This document shows positions 16,170-25,331 of a DNA stretch of 64,000 nucleotides, one piece after another. Source of the stretch: Myxococcus eversor (GTDB lineage: Bacteria; Myxococcota; Myxococcia; Myxococcales; Myxococcaceae). Each line of letters starts with the position of its first letter. The first letter of the stretch is position 1. Made by a program: the position numbers and the translations under genes. The stretch is from assembly GCF_010894455.1 (NCBI RefSeq), contig NZ_JAAIXY010000018.1, positions 1 to 64,000 of the forward strand. Direction: 5' to 3'. Under the pieces are notes generated by a model that saw only the letters and a list, made by a program, of their open reading frames with translations, was not told where the DNA came from and searched no databases.

Positions 16170-16601
16170 TCAAGCCGGAGCCTTGACGAAGTCGAGGAAG
16201 GCCCTCAGCGCCGTGGGGAGCTGACGCCGGCTCGGGTAGTACAGGAAGAACCCCGCATACGCGGGGCACCAGTCCTCCAGCACGCACACCAGCCGCCCCT
16301 CTTCCAGGAGCTGCTTCACCTGCGCCTCGAAGACATATGCGAGCCCCACGCCCGCCAGCGCCGCGTCCACCATCAACCCCTGGTCATTCAGCGTCAGCGG
16401 GCCCTCCGCCTCGACGAGCACCTCCTCACCATCCCGCTCGAACTCCCAGCGGTAGTACAGCCCACTGGAGAACCGGAACCGGATGCACGGCAGTCCCCTC
16501 AAGTCCCGTGGCACCCTGGGCATTGGATGCCGCTGGAAGTACTCCGGCGACGCGACGACGGCGGAGACCTCCACCCGCGCGGGCACTGGCAACACCAGCA
16601 A
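16170..16601 (-). pseudogene. Truncated LysR-type regulator remnant (effector-domain half)
   Basis: The 143 codons match the second half of a LysR substrate-binding domain: SAVVASPEYFQRHPMPRVP, DLRGLPCIRF, LTLNDQGLMVDAALAGVGLA, and a final PTALRAFLDFVK. The HTH and first half of the effector domain (about 170 residues) are missing, and an in-frame TAG lies just upstream of the first usable codon, so no normal LysR protein can be made. Members of this family are about 300 residues. It is a leftover of deletion; the neighbouring gene 15463-16137 starts 32 bp downstream on the same strand. A short dominant-negative product is possible but unlikely. Confidence 0.75.
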
Positions 16602-16718
16602 CCCCAGCAGCAGGCCCTACACCCAGGCCCCACGTCGCCAGGACAGCCTCTGACACAACCGGTTGGTCGGCATGAATTCCCTCTGGGAGACAAGAGGGCC
16701 CACCGGCGCCGACATCCC

Positions 16719-16772
16719 AAAAAACAACGAGGGCCTCGCGAGTCCCACGTCCGTGGAACCCCGAGGCCCTCG
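16719..16772 (-). terminator. Terminator of the Rieske operon
   Basis: On the minus strand an 11-bp perfect stem (CGAGGGCCTCG / CGAGGCCCTCG, 16762-16772 with 16728-16738) with a nested CCACG/CGTGG hairpin in its loop is followed by a T-rich run (16719-16727 complement). It is placed 46 bp after the stop of the Rieske gene. Confidence 0.8.
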
Positions 16773-16818
16773 CGTCGACCCTCTCGAGACACCGGAGAGG
16801 GCCACCTGGCACGGCGGC

Positions 16819-17625
16819 CTACTGCACGCCCGTCACCACCACCGCGTCCGTCGTCTCGGTCACCGTGAACTTCTTCAGGGGCAGCACCGCGGGGCCCTGC
16901 ACCACATCCCCCTGCGCCGTGAAGATGGAGTTGTGGCAGAAGCAGATGAGGTCCTGCTCCGCCGGACGCGAGGACACCTCACAGGCCTGGTGCGTGCACA
17001 GCCCGTCCACGGCGGAAAGCGAGCCGTCCGCGAGCCGGAAGACGAAGATGCGCTTGCCATAACCACCCGGGACGCCCTCCACCACGCTGCCGTTGTCCCT
17101 CAGCGTGGGGAACTGCGCGAAGGGCAGGCGCACCTCGCCGCCCACGGCCGTCGGGAAGCCATCCTCTCCGGCGCGCAGGTCGATGCTCAGCACCTGCGTG
17201 CCCGCGTTGTACCTCGACGCGAACTTGCGCAACCCCACCGTGGCCGGCCGCTGCGTCACCGAGCCATCCGCCGGGTTGAACTTGGACAGGTGGCACGGGC
17301 AGACGACCTCGCGGCCGTCGAAGCCCAGCGGGCAGGCCGCGTGCGTACAGAGCGACGACAACACGGAGAAGTCGTTCTGCGCCGCATGCGTCACCAGGAG
17401 GTCCTGGTCCTCGCCCGCCACGCGCACGGTGAGGGCCCCGCCCACGCGCTCCAGGTCCGGATAGCGCGCCACATTCAGCAACACCGTACCCTCGGCAGAG
17501 GCCGTCACGTCCGTCACCGGCGCGGGGTCGATGTCCGGCGCGCAGCCCGGCAGCGCCGTCGCCGCCGCGCCCGCCGCGCCCGTGCCCAGGATGCCCTTCA
17601 AGAAACCTCGTCGTGACGTGCTCAC
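16819..17625 (-). CDS. Exported lipoprotein with two Rieske [2Fe-2S] domains
   Basis: A 268-residue protein with a Tat-like signal (STSRRGFLKG) running into a lipobox-like LPGC, so it is probably folded in the cytoplasm and anchored outside. It has two complete Rieske cluster sites: CTHAACPLGF with CPCHLSKF (first domain, about 92-115) and CTHQACEVSS with CFCHNSIF (second, about 210-235). Each provides the two Cys and two His ligands. Having two clusters in one lipoprotein is uncommon. GTG start overlaps the stop of the YceI gene by 4 bp, and a terminator follows. With the upstream b-type cytochrome-like protein it probably forms a small electron-transfer chain. Confidence 0.88.
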   Translation of the reverse strand: MSTSRRGFLKGILGTGAAGAAATALPGCAPDIDPAPVTDVTASAEGTVLLNVARYPDLERVGGALTVRVAGEDQDLLVTHAAQNDFSVLSSLCTHAACPLGFDGREVVCPCHLSKFNPADGSVTQRPATVGLRKFASRYNAGTQVLSIDLRAGEDGFPTAVGGEVRLPFAQFPTLRDNGSVVEGVPGGYGKRIFVFRLADGSLSAVDGLCTHQACEVSSRPAEQDLICFCHNSIFTAQGDVVQGPAVLPLKKFTVTETTDAVVVTGVQ

Positions 17626-18200
17626 TTCCCCTCCACCTCGAACACCAGCTTGGGCTCCAGCACGAGCTCGTCGTCCACCTTCACCATCAGCAGCGAGGGG
17701 CGCTCAATCTTGTAGCCCTCCAGGCTGATGGTGAAGGAGCCCTCCGTCGTCACCTGGGTGGCCGACTTGAACAGCACCGTCACCGGCACCTCCACCTTCT
17801 GCTTCACCCCGTGGAAGTCGAGCTGCCCCTTGAGCGTCACCGGAACCTTGGCTGGGAACGTCGTGGGCAGCGTCACGCCCGTGGCCGCGCCCTTGAACTC
17901 GACGGTGGGGTACTTGGCCACCTCCGTCACTTCCTGCATGTGGATGTCGCGGTTCTGGTTTTCCGAGTCGAAGTCCTTCACGTTGGCGACCACCATCACC
18001 TGCAGCGTGCCGTCCGCTTTCAGGTTGGCCTTGCCCGCGATGGGCTTCGCCGTGCCGACGACTTTGTGCGCCGGGTGATTGAGCCTGTACGTGAGGGTGC
18101 TGGCGTCCTTCTTCAACCCATACGTCTTCGCCGTGCCCTGGGCCAGGGCAGGCAGGGAGACAAGCAGGGTGGTGAGCAGCGCGAGTCGTCGAGCAATCAT
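17622..18200 (-). CDS. YceI family periplasmic protein
   Basis: A 192-residue protein with a clear signal peptide (MIARRLALLTTLLVSLPALA) and the YceI lipocalin-like barrel: TLTYRLNHPAHKVVGTAKPI, FDSENQNRDIHM, YPTVEFKG, and VTLKGQLDFHGVKQKVEVPV. Family members bind isoprenoid-type lipids in the periplasm. ATG 18200 is preferred over ATG 18206, because the GGAG lies directly against 18206 but six bases from 18200. It is the middle gene of the operon: 62 bp after the four-helix membrane protein and overlapping the Rieske gene. A quinone-related role with these neighbours is inference. Confidence 0.88.
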   Translation of the reverse strand: MIARRLALLTTLLVSLPALAQGTAKTYGLKKDASTLTYRLNHPAHKVVGTAKPIAGKANLKADGTLQVMVVANVKDFDSENQNRDIHMQEVTEVAKYPTVEFKGAATGVTLPTTFPAKVPVTLKGQLDFHGVKQKVEVPVTVLFKSATQVTTEGSFTISLEGYKIERPSLLMVKVDDELVLEPKLVFEVEGK

Positions 18201-18262
18201 GTCCATCTCCAGAAAATCGAAGTCAGCCCACCCGATGCCCAACGGCACCCGGGCGGAAAGAT

Positions 18263-18913
18263 TCAGAAGAACAGCGTGAAGACACCCGCCGACACCGCGC
18301 CCAGGGTGGTGTAGCCGACGATCTGGTGCGCGGTGGCGAGGTCCGTCTCCGACAGCCGTCCAAACCGGTCCGTCGCCATGATGCCGAGGATGACCTGCGC
18401 CAGCATCCCCGCCGTCGCGATGGACATGAAGATTTTGTGGAAGGTGATGGTGTCCCACTGGAACTCCTCCTTCTCCAGGGGCTTGGGCGCCAGCAGGCCC
18501 AGCAAGCCGACGGAGGCGAAGACGACGGAGGTGCCCACCGCGAACCCGCGGTGCAGGCCCAGCAGGTTGCGGTCATCACCGCCACCGCGGAACGAGTCGT
18601 TGAACTGGAGCTGACCAATCACCGTCGTGGTGACGAGTCCCGCGGCCAACGCGAAGCCCAGGCCCTGGTGCAGCTTGAGCATGGTGCGACGGCGGTCGAG
18701 CCGCGCTTGCAGCTCGGGGTCCACCTGGGCCGCGCCGGTCAGCTCGTCGGGCTCCAGCAAATCGAAGTCCAGCGAGGGGTCCTCCGCCGCGGGCTTCTTC
18801 TCGGCGGGCTCCTCCGTCTTCGGTGCGTCCTTGGGAGGCGACTTCTGTTGGGCGCGAGCGGTGGTGGTGGACAACAAGGACAGGATGACGAGGACGGCGG
18901 CGAAACGGTTCAT
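18263..18913 (-). CDS. Four-helix membrane protein, cytochrome b561-like
   Basis: A 216-residue protein with a signal peptide (cleaved near ARAQQ), a Pro/Glu/Lys-rich periplasmic linker (25-60), and four hydrophobic helices. Each helix has a His near one end: LKLHQGLGF, GLHRGFAVG, TFHKIFMS and TAHQIVGYT. Four helices with paired His residues is the pattern of cytochrome b561-type di-haem proteins, though the family match was not confirmed. It is first in the operon with YceI and the double-Rieske lipoprotein, so it probably passes electrons between the membrane quinone pool and the Rieske centres. Confidence 0.72.
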   Translation of the reverse strand: MNRFAAVLVILSLLSTTTARAQQKSPPKDAPKTEEPAEKKPAAEDPSLDFDLLEPDELTGAAQVDPELQARLDRRRTMLKLHQGLGFALAAGLVTTTVIGQLQFNDSFRGGGDDRNLLGLHRGFAVGTSVVFASVGLLGLLAPKPLEKEEFQWDTITFHKIFMSIATAGMLAQVILGIMATDRFGRLSETDLATAHQIVGYTTLGAVSAGVFTLFF

Positions 18914-19412
18914 CAGTGGGTATCCGTGAGGGCGCGTGGCAGGCGGCCGAGGCGGACGGGCGGCAGGTGGGTCGGGCGTCCTCTGCGTCCATCATGCTGG
19001 CGTGACTCACGAAGAACCCGGGACCGATTGCGAAGTTTCCGCAACGGGAGCCGGCCAGGGGGTGGGCGTTCGTGGACGCGATGAAGGAGGGGAGGCGTCA
19101 GGAGACAACCTGCGTGAGGGACCCGAACGAAACCTCCGTGCCAGTGATGACCTCGGAGGAGTGACGCCGAGGCCCAGGCAGGACGGTAGCGCCACACTCC
19201 GCGTAGAGGAAGCAGCATGAGAGGTGGGGCGCTCTGTCCGACAGCCACCTTCCTCCGGGCTCGGGGTCGGAAGTCGGCGGCCGGTGTGTTCACTGGCCAC
19301 GCGGGGGACTGACGGCCGCAGGACACTCATCCCTCCGGGGCCGGAAATCCGGCCTCGGATGCGTTTCAGTGCATGGGACTCGCGGCGTCATCTACGCCAT
19401 CGGGAAGTGCTC
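18914..19412. other. Intergenic region between divergent operons
   Basis: No gene is supported in these 499 bp. It should contain the promoters of the b561/YceI/Rieske operon (minus) and the GAF kinase (plus). The only structure seen is a GC-rich dyad, GGCCGGAAATCCGGCC, at 19339-19354, 59 bp before the kinase start; it could be an operator. Confidence 0.4.
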
Positions 19413-21260
19413 ATGGAGAAGCATTCGTCCGTCAGCCTCCGCTTGCCCCCACCCGACGAGGGACAGGGGGCCGGGGTCGAATTGCTGGCGGAGAACCGCC
19501 GGGCCCGCGCCAGCGCCGAGCTCGCCAGCGCCCGCATGCGCAGCCTCCAGTCCCTCACCGTGGCCCTCTCCGGCGCCCTCACGCCCGAGGACGTCGCCCG
19601 CGCCGTCGTCGTGGAGGCCGTGCGCACCCTGGAGGCGCAGACGGGGGCGCTCTACCTGATGAACGCGACGGGCACGGCCATGGAGATGGTTCACACCGTG
19701 CGCTGTCCGCCCGCAATCGAAGCCGCCTTCACCCATGTCCCCGTGGACGCCGCCCACGTGCCCGTCGCCGTGGCCGTGAGCACCCGCGCCCACCTGTGGA
19801 TAACCGACCTGGCCTCCATGGCCGAGCGCTTCCCGGAGGCCGCCGAGGCCGCACGCCCCGAGAGCGGCGACGTGTCCATCGCCTGCCTCCCCCTCTTCGC
19901 GCGGGACAGGACGGTGGGCTGCCTGGCCTTCATCTGGGGCCGCGCGCACGACTTCGACGCAGAGGAGCGCGCCTTCATCGACATGCTCGCGCAGCAGGCC
20001 ACCATGGCCCTGGAGCGGGCCCGGCTGCTCGCCGCCGAGCGCACCCAGGTGGAGCGCGTGGGGCTGCTCCAACACGCCACCGCGGTGCTCGCGACGTCAC
20101 TCGATTTGGGCCACACCCTGCGCGGCGTGGCCCTGGGGCTGGTGCCCACGCTGGGTGACTTCTGCATCATCGACGTGCTCGGGCCGGACCATGAGGTGCG
20201 CCGCACCTTCCATGCCGCCACGCCGGAGTGCGCGGGCATGCTCGCCGCCAGCCGCTGGCACCCGCCCGAGCGCCCTGGCACGCCCATCTGCTCGCTCGCC
20301 AGCGGCCTGCCCTCCTTCCACCCCGACATCGACGCGGCCTGGGTGGAGGCCACCGCGTGCGGCCCGGAGCAGCTCGCCCTGCTGCGCGCCCTGGCCCCCA
20401 CCTCGTGGCTGTCCGTGCCGCTGGAGACGCCCGAGGGCGTGCTCGGCGCGCTGACGCTGGGCCATGGCCTGTCCGGCCGTCACCACACCGAGGAGGACCT
20501 GGCGCTCGCGGTGGAGCTGGCCCGCCGCGCGAGCGCCGCCGTGCAGAACGCGCACCTGTTCCACCAGACGCAGCAGGCGCTCCAGTTGCGCGACGAGTTC
20601 CTCGCCATCGCCAGCCACGAGCTGAACACGCCGCTGACGGCCCTCAAGCTCCAGCTCTCCCGGCTGCGGCGCATGTCCTCCGACGGCGACGTGCGCGAGC
20701 GCACCACGTCCGCCGTGCAGCAGGTGGACCGGCTGGGGCGGCTGGTGCGCGAGCTGCTGGAGGTGGCCCACCTGTCCGAGGGCCGCCTGCACCTCACGCC
20801 GGAGCCGGTGGACCTGGTGGACGTGTGCCGCGAGGTGATGACGCGCTTCACGGAGGAGCGCGAGCGGGTGGGCGCCACGCTCTTCCTGCACGCCACCGGC
20901 GCGGTGCCCGGGCGGTGGGACCACTCGCGCGTGGTGGGAATGGTGACGCACCTGGTGTCCAACGCCCTCAAGTACGGCCTGGGGCGGCCCGTGGAGTTGG
21001 AGGTCAACTGCATCCCCGGAGACCTCGCGCGGCTGGTGGTGAAGGACAGGGGCATCGGCATCCCCGCCGAGCAGCTCGCGCACCTCTTCCAGCGCTTCGG
21101 CCGCGCGGTGCCGCTGCGGCACTACGGCGGCTTCGGCCTGGGGCTGTGGTTCTCCCGGCAGGTGGTGGAGGCCCATGGCGGGCACATCCACCTGGAGAGC
21201 TCGCCCGGGCTGGGCACCACCGTCACGGTGGAGCTGCCCCGGACGCCCGAGCCCCCCTGA
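19413..21260 (+). CDS. Soluble sensor histidine kinase with two GAF domains
   Basis: A 615-residue cytosolic kinase; ATG 19413 has GGAAG upstream. It has a short coiled region, GAF 1 (about 40-205), GAF 2 (about 220-375), then HisKA with IASHELNTPLTALKL (the HELNTP variant of HELRTP), and an HATPase domain with HLVSNALKYG, DRGIGIP and GFGLGLW boxes. There is no membrane segment, so it senses a cytoplasmic signal through the GAF domains. No response regulator gene is adjacent, so its partner is unknown. It is convergent with the NTF2-like gene with only 6 bp between stops. Confidence 0.9.
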   Translation: MEKHSSVSLRLPPPDEGQGAGVELLAENRRARASAELASARMRSLQSLTVALSGALTPEDVARAVVVEAVRTLEAQTGALYLMNATGTAMEMVHTVRCPPAIEAAFTHVPVDAAHVPVAVAVSTRAHLWITDLASMAERFPEAAEAARPESGDVSIACLPLFARDRTVGCLAFIWGRAHDFDAEERAFIDMLAQQATMALERARLLAAERTQVERVGLLQHATAVLATSLDLGHTLRGVALGLVPTLGDFCIIDVLGPDHEVRRTFHAATPECAGMLAASRWHPPERPGTPICSLASGLPSFHPDIDAAWVEATACGPEQLALLRALAPTSWLSVPLETPEGVLGALTLGHGLSGRHHTEEDLALAVELARRASAAVQNAHLFHQTQQALQLRDEFLAIASHELNTPLTALKLQLSRLRRMSSDGDVRERTTSAVQQVDRLGRLVRELLEVAHLSEGRLHLTPEPVDLVDVCREVMTRFTEERERVGATLFLHATGAVPGRWDHSRVVGMVTHLVSNALKYGLGRPVELEVNCIPGDLARLVVKDRGIGIPAEQLAHLFQRFGRAVPLRHYGGFGLGLWFSRQVVEAHGGHIHLESSPGLGTTVTVELPRTPEPP

Positions 21261-21266
21261 CAGCCG

Positions 21267-21692
21267 TCACGCCGGCGCGGTGGCGGGGACCTCCGAGCGC
21301 TTCGCGGTGTCGTTCACCAGCGCGGAGCCCAGGGCGTGCGGGTCGAAGTACGCGTAGAAGCGGCGGATGTGCTCGCCGTCCCATTCGAGGATGGAGACAC
21401 CCTCGTAGGCCACGGCCGCGCCGTTGTGCGCGGTGCCATGCGACTCCCACTCCAGCGCCACCCGGTCGCCGGCCTCAATCATGTTGCGGAAGGTGGACTT
21501 CACCTGGCGCAGCGTGGACTTGTACTCGCGCCAGAAATGCCCCGCGCCCTCCCGTCCGGAGAAGACGTGGGACGAGGCCACGTTGCTCACCTGAGCGTCG
21601 TCGCTGAAGAGCTCGATGAGGCCCTCCAGGTCGCCGCTCTCCTCCAACCTCGACAATGCCTCCACGAACCGCTGAGCTCGCTCCATCGCCAT
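21267..21692 (-). CDS. NTF2/SnoaL-like protein
   Basis: A 141-residue alpha+beta-barrel protein: helix RFVEALSRLEESGDLEGLIE, then LFSDDAQVSNVASSHVFSGR, FRNMIEAGDRVALEWESHGT and EGVSILEWDGEHIRRFYAYF. This is the typical SnoaL/NTF2-like layout of small binding or enzyme proteins, with no specific reaction assignable. ATG 21692 has GAGG six bases upstream. Convergent with the histidine kinase gene. Confidence 0.85.
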   Translation of the reverse strand: MAMERAQRFVEALSRLEESGDLEGLIELFSDDAQVSNVASSHVFSGREGAGHFWREYKSTLRQVKSTFRNMIEAGDRVALEWESHGTAHNGAAVAYEGVSILEWDGEHIRRFYAYFDPHALGSALVNDTAKRSEVPATAPA

Positions 21693-21827
21693 CCGCTGCC
21701 TCACTCGACTGAAATGAAGGGACGCTTCCGGCAAAAGGGTGGGCATGGAGGGGCCGCCATGCCTCGTTCGCGGCCTGCTCCCTTGCTCGACGGGGTGGCG
21801 CCAGGAGGGCCGTCCGTGCGGTGGCGC

Positions 21828-23261
21828 TCAGGGCCCCTGTACCCGGGTCCACTCCTCGCGATTCCAACCGTTCCGGGCGTACCGCTCCCGCTTCGACTCC
21901 GGCAGCGCCTCCCAGGACAGGCCGCGTCCCAGCTCGGGAGGCTCGTCGAAGAGGCCCACGTGCTCGCGGTCCACGGACTCCTTCGCGCGCTTCGCCGTCA
22001 GCCCCTGCAGGTCGAACCCCAGCCGCACCTCCGCCTTGTTCCCTGCCTCCTCCACCTGGGCGAAGACGCCTCCGCCGAACCGCGCCTCCTCCAGGTTGAG
22101 CGTCGTGTAGCTGCCGGCATGCTTGCCCACGCCGAGTGAGACCTTCAGCTCTCCGTCAGAGGCCTGGCTCACCTTGACGAGCCCCAGGTCGAGCTTCACC
22201 TCGGACTGGAGCTTCCCCTTCGTGTCCCGCATCACCTTCAGGCCCATCGGCCCGCCCTTCAGCTCCACGCCGCTGGAGGCCTTGAGGTCCACCTTGCCGC
22301 GCGAGTCGACCTGCGCATCGCCCCCCAGCTTGAGGTTGCCCTGGGTCAGCTCCGCCTTGCCCTTCAACGCGAGGGTGCCTCCCGTGCGCTCTCCGAGCAG
22401 CTCCCGCTGCTTCGCGTTGACCGCCTGGTAGACCCACGCCGTGGACACGGGCGTCCCCACCGCCTGCCGCCACTGCTTCGCGAGGGACTCCCGCTCGGGG
22501 TCCCTCCGTTCCAACCCCAGCACCGAGTCCGGCAGCCGCGCGTCCCTGGGCGCTCCGAGCTTGCGCAGCTCCGTCAGGCTCCCCGCTCCCTCCACGGCCT
22601 TCACGTACCGCCCCAGGTACGCAGCGTGGGCCGCGTGGAAGGCCCCGCCCGCGGAGACGGCGTGCTCCCTCACCGCGTGACGAAGGGACTCCGGCAGCGA
22701 AGACTCGTCCCGGAGGAACCCAGGCTTGCCCGGGTAGCCCAGCGGCCCCGAGGCGGGCTCTCCCGGGAGTCGTTGGAGGACACCCTGCGACTCGGCCTGC
22801 TTCAGGAAGGCCTCGCGGGCGCCGGGGTCCTGCTCCGAGAGGAACGTCTTCAAGAGTCCCCCGCGCTCCATCCACTCCAACGTCGCCCGGTAGGCCGCGG
22901 GAGGGAGCTGGCCGAGCAACGCTTGCACCGTCTTCACGTCGGTGTCGCTGACGGTCCAATCTCCGAGGCTCCGCGTCAGCCGCGACTGGATTTCCGACGC
23001 CACGTCCGAGGGGACCTCCGCGCGAGGGGCGCGCAGCTTGCCGCCCAGGGCCGCCAGCTCTCCGGCCGACACGCTCGGACCCGTGACCGCCGGTGGGGTG
23101 GCCGAGCCTCGCGAGGGCTCGCGTCCCGAGGAGACGCTCCCTCCGTAGGCGCTCACCTCGTTGCGCTCGCGCGGAGCCGGCGTGGGCGGCGGCGTGGGCA
23201 CCGCGTCGGGAACGGTGTCGAGGGACAGGGGCGTGCCGCCAGGGGCTTCGATTCGGGACAT
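21828..23261 (-). CDS. Hypothetical protein with Pro-rich N-terminus and repetitive beta C-terminus
   Basis: A 477-residue protein starting at ATG 23261 (GGAG eight bases away). Residues 1-60 are Pro/Ser-rich and probably disordered; 85-250 are mainly helical (GDWTVSDTDVKTVQALLGQL); 280-440 is a run of short alternating strands rich in Lys, Gly and Val (GKVDLKASSGVELKGGPMGL, VKLDLGLVKVSQASDGELKV). No signal peptide or transmembrane helix is obvious. I do not recognise the family. The C-terminal pattern resembles a beta-sheet repeat or barrel; it could be a secreted or surface protein of unusual export. Confidence 0.7.
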   Translation of the reverse strand: MSRIEAPGGTPLSLDTVPDAVPTPPPTPAPRERNEVSAYGGSVSSGREPSRGSATPPAVTGPSVSAGELAALGGKLRAPRAEVPSDVASEIQSRLTRSLGDWTVSDTDVKTVQALLGQLPPAAYRATLEWMERGGLLKTFLSEQDPGAREAFLKQAESQGVLQRLPGEPASGPLGYPGKPGFLRDESSLPESLRHAVREHAVSAGGAFHAAHAAYLGRYVKAVEGAGSLTELRKLGAPRDARLPDSVLGLERRDPERESLAKQWRQAVGTPVSTAWVYQAVNAKQRELLGERTGGTLALKGKAELTQGNLKLGGDAQVDSRGKVDLKASSGVELKGGPMGLKVMRDTKGKLQSEVKLDLGLVKVSQASDGELKVSLGVGKHAGSYTTLNLEEARFGGGVFAQVEEAGNKAEVRLGFDLQGLTAKRAKESVDREHVGLFDEPPELGRGLSWEALPESKRERYARNGWNREEWTRVQGP

Positions 23262-23331
23262 GGGGTGCTCTCCGGAAGGAACCGCCGGCCCCACTGCATC
23301 CGACACACCAACCCCACGCTCCGAGACACGA

Positions 23332-23365
23332 GGACTCGCGCTCCCTCACGGAGCATCGCGAGTCC
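23332..23365. promoter_or_regulatory. 9-bp inverted repeat in a divergent promoter region
   Basis: GGACTCGCG (23332-23340) and CGCGAGTCC (23357-23365) form a perfect 9-bp dyad, with an inner CTCC/GGAG pair. It sits between the divergent hypothetical gene (start 23261) and desaturase gene (start 23558). It could be an operator or an mRNA structure of either leader. Confidence 0.4.
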
Positions 23366-23557
23366 GGGACGTGGAATCTCCCGAGGTGGACGTGCCTTGC
23401 TCGCTCCATCGCCTGGTCTTTCGTCGTTCCGCGTGCGGCCTCACGGGTGCGACCGACCCGCTGCACGGACTCCTGTTCCCTCCGCGGAATGAAGGCTCGC
23501 GGCTTCGCTTCGGGACAGGCCTGACAGGGCGATGACATGCCCGGAGGTTGAGCCGGT

Positions 23558-24358
23558 ATGGTCTATCTTTTCTTCGCCTCACACTGGACGCTGAGCGTGC
23601 TCTTCCAGAGCCTGTTCCAGCACCGCTACGCCGCGCATCGCATGTACACGATGCGGCCTCGCACCGAGCGAGCCCTTCACCTGTGCACCGCGCTGGTGCA
23701 GGGCTCCAGCTACCTGGACCCGCGCGCCTACGCCATCCTGCACCGCGAGCACCACGCGTACGCCGACACCGAGAAGGACCCGCACTCGCCCGCGCACCAG
23801 AAGAATCCGGCGCGAATGATGCTCAACACGGCACGGCGCTACGAGGGACTGCTCGCACGGCGCATCCAGCCGGAAGCACGCTTCCTCGGGGGCTATCCGC
23901 AGTGGCCCGCGCTGGAGAAGTTCTTCAACAGCTGGCCTTCGCGCGTCACCTTCGGCGCGCTCTACACGCTGTTCTATCGGCGCTTCGCCACGCGCCCGTG
24001 GCACTGGGCGCTCCTGCCCGCGCACTTCGTGATGGGGCCGGTGCACGGCGCCATCGTCAACTGGTTCGGCCACCGCGCCGGCTATCGCAACTTCGCGACC
24101 CGGGACGCGTCACGCAACACGCTGCCCATGGACGTGGTCTGCATGGGCGAGCTGTTCCAGAACAACCATCACGCCCGGCCCGCGAGCCCCGACTTCGCCG
24201 CGCGACGCTTCGAGTTGGACCCCACGTGGCAGGTGATGCGGCTCTTGTCCCGACTGAAGCTCATCCGGCTCGCTCGCGAGCCCGTGGAAGAAGCGCACGT
24301 GACGCCCCTGGCCCCTCGGGCACGGCTCACTGAGTCGAGCCTCGCAGTCGGGACTTGA
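23558..24358 (+). CDS. Fatty acid desaturase (acyl-CoA/acyl-lipid desaturase family)
   Basis: A 266-residue membrane di-iron protein with the three His boxes: HRYAAH (22-27), HREHHAYAD (62-66) and NNHHARP near 205. These are the iron ligands of the delta-9-type desaturase family, which introduces a double bond in an acyl chain. The protein is short for the family (about 300) and starts with the helix directly before box 1, so an N-terminal helix is missing. GGAGG lies about 11 bases before the ATG. The 3' end overlaps by 32 bp the 3' end of the cytochrome c gene on the other strand. It may adjust membrane fluidity. Confidence 0.9.
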   Translation: MVYLFFASHWTLSVLFQSLFQHRYAAHRMYTMRPRTERALHLCTALVQGSSYLDPRAYAILHREHHAYADTEKDPHSPAHQKNPARMMLNTARRYEGLLARRIQPEARFLGGYPQWPALEKFFNSWPSRVTFGALYTLFYRRFATRPWHWALLPAHFVMGPVHGAIVNWFGHRAGYRNFATRDASRNTLPMDVVCMGELFQNNHHARPASPDFAARRFELDPTWQVMRLLSRLKLIRLAREPVEEAHVTPLAPRARLTESSLAVGT

Positions 24359-25331
24359 GCTCATCGGCCGCGTCCGTGTCTCGCAGCACGACGAGCGTCT
24401 GCACGTAGTACGCGAGCGCCCACAGGTTCTCCTCGGGGATGGCGCCCTTCCACGTGGGCATCGCCGCGCCTCCCACGCCCGAGGAGATGACTCGGTAGAG
24501 GTCCTCGCGCTGGCGCTCGGCTGTGTACGGGGTGCCGTCCACCGTCTCGCCCACCGGCCACACCGTGCGCAGTGGTTGGAAGAGGAAGTCCGGGGGCAGA
24601 ACCTTCTCCGTCTTCGTGGGCTCGCCCTTCGCGTCCACCGCCACGGGGTGGTCCGACTCGCGGGCCAGGGCCGTGTACGGGTCCATCTTGGACAGGTCCA
24701 CGTCGCGGCCGAGTGCCTTCTTCAGCAGCGCGGCCAGCTCCGCGCGCGGCAGGTACGCGACGTGGCAACTCGAGCACCCGGCGTTCCCCGCGCCCGAGAC
24801 GTGGTAGGCGACACGGCCTCGCTCGATGGCCTCCGCGTCGCGCCCGCGCCACGGGTCGGGTGACAGGGCCAGGGGCTTGCCGGGGACTTCTTCCTTCCAG
24901 CGCGGGCTGAAGGTCTTCACGTACTGGAGCACCGCCTCCAGGTCCGCGTCGGGAACGTCCCACGCGAACATCGGCGTGCCGTGCAGGCCTCGACGCAGCG
25001 TGCGCTTCAAGGCCTCATCCGGGGGCAGCTCGCCGACGGCGACGCCTCCGAACTTGAAGAGGCCCTGACGGAAGCTGCGCGGCACGGGCCGCATCCCACG
25101 CCCCGCGGGGCCCTGGCCGTCGCCCTGCTCGCCGTGACAGGACGCGCAGTAGTACGTGTACACCGAGTGCCCGCGCGTCAGCGTCTCCGCTGGGATGACA
25201 CGGCCGTCCGCGAGCTTCAGGGGCTCGAAGGTGGGGGCGCTCTTCGAGCGACAGCCCGCGAACACGAGAGGCAACAGCACCATCAGTGCCCGCGTGGTGC
25301 TGACACGAGAGGTTCCGCGAGGATTCGTCAT
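24327..25331 (-). CDS. Dihaem cytochrome c lipoprotein of the oxidase operon
   Basis: A 334-residue protein with a lipoprotein signal (ALMVLLPLVFAGC). It has two covalent haem sites, CASCHGEQGDG (about 63-67) and CSSCHVAYLP (about 187-191), each in its own cytochrome c domain, with candidate Met ligands in RRGLHGTPMF and GGAAMPTWKG. It is thus a membrane-tethered electron donor, most likely feeding the CuA centre of the oxidase encoded upstream. ATG overlaps the CoxIII stop (ATGA). It is the last gene of the operon. Confidence 0.9.
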   Translation of the reverse strand: MTNPRGTSRVSTTRALMVLLPLVFAGCRSKSAPTFEPLKLADGRVIPAETLTRGHSVYTYYCASCHGEQGDGQGPAGRGMRPVPRSFRQGLFKFGGVAVGELPPDEALKRTLRRGLHGTPMFAWDVPDADLEAVLQYVKTFSPRWKEEVPGKPLALSPDPWRGRDAEAIERGRVAYHVSGAGNAGCSSCHVAYLPRAELAALLKKALGRDVDLSKMDPYTALARESDHPVAVDAKGEPTKTEKVLPPDFLFQPLRTVWPVGETVDGTPYTAERQREDLYRVISSGVGGAAMPTWKGAIPEENLWALAYYVQTLVVLRDTDAADELKSRLRGSTQ

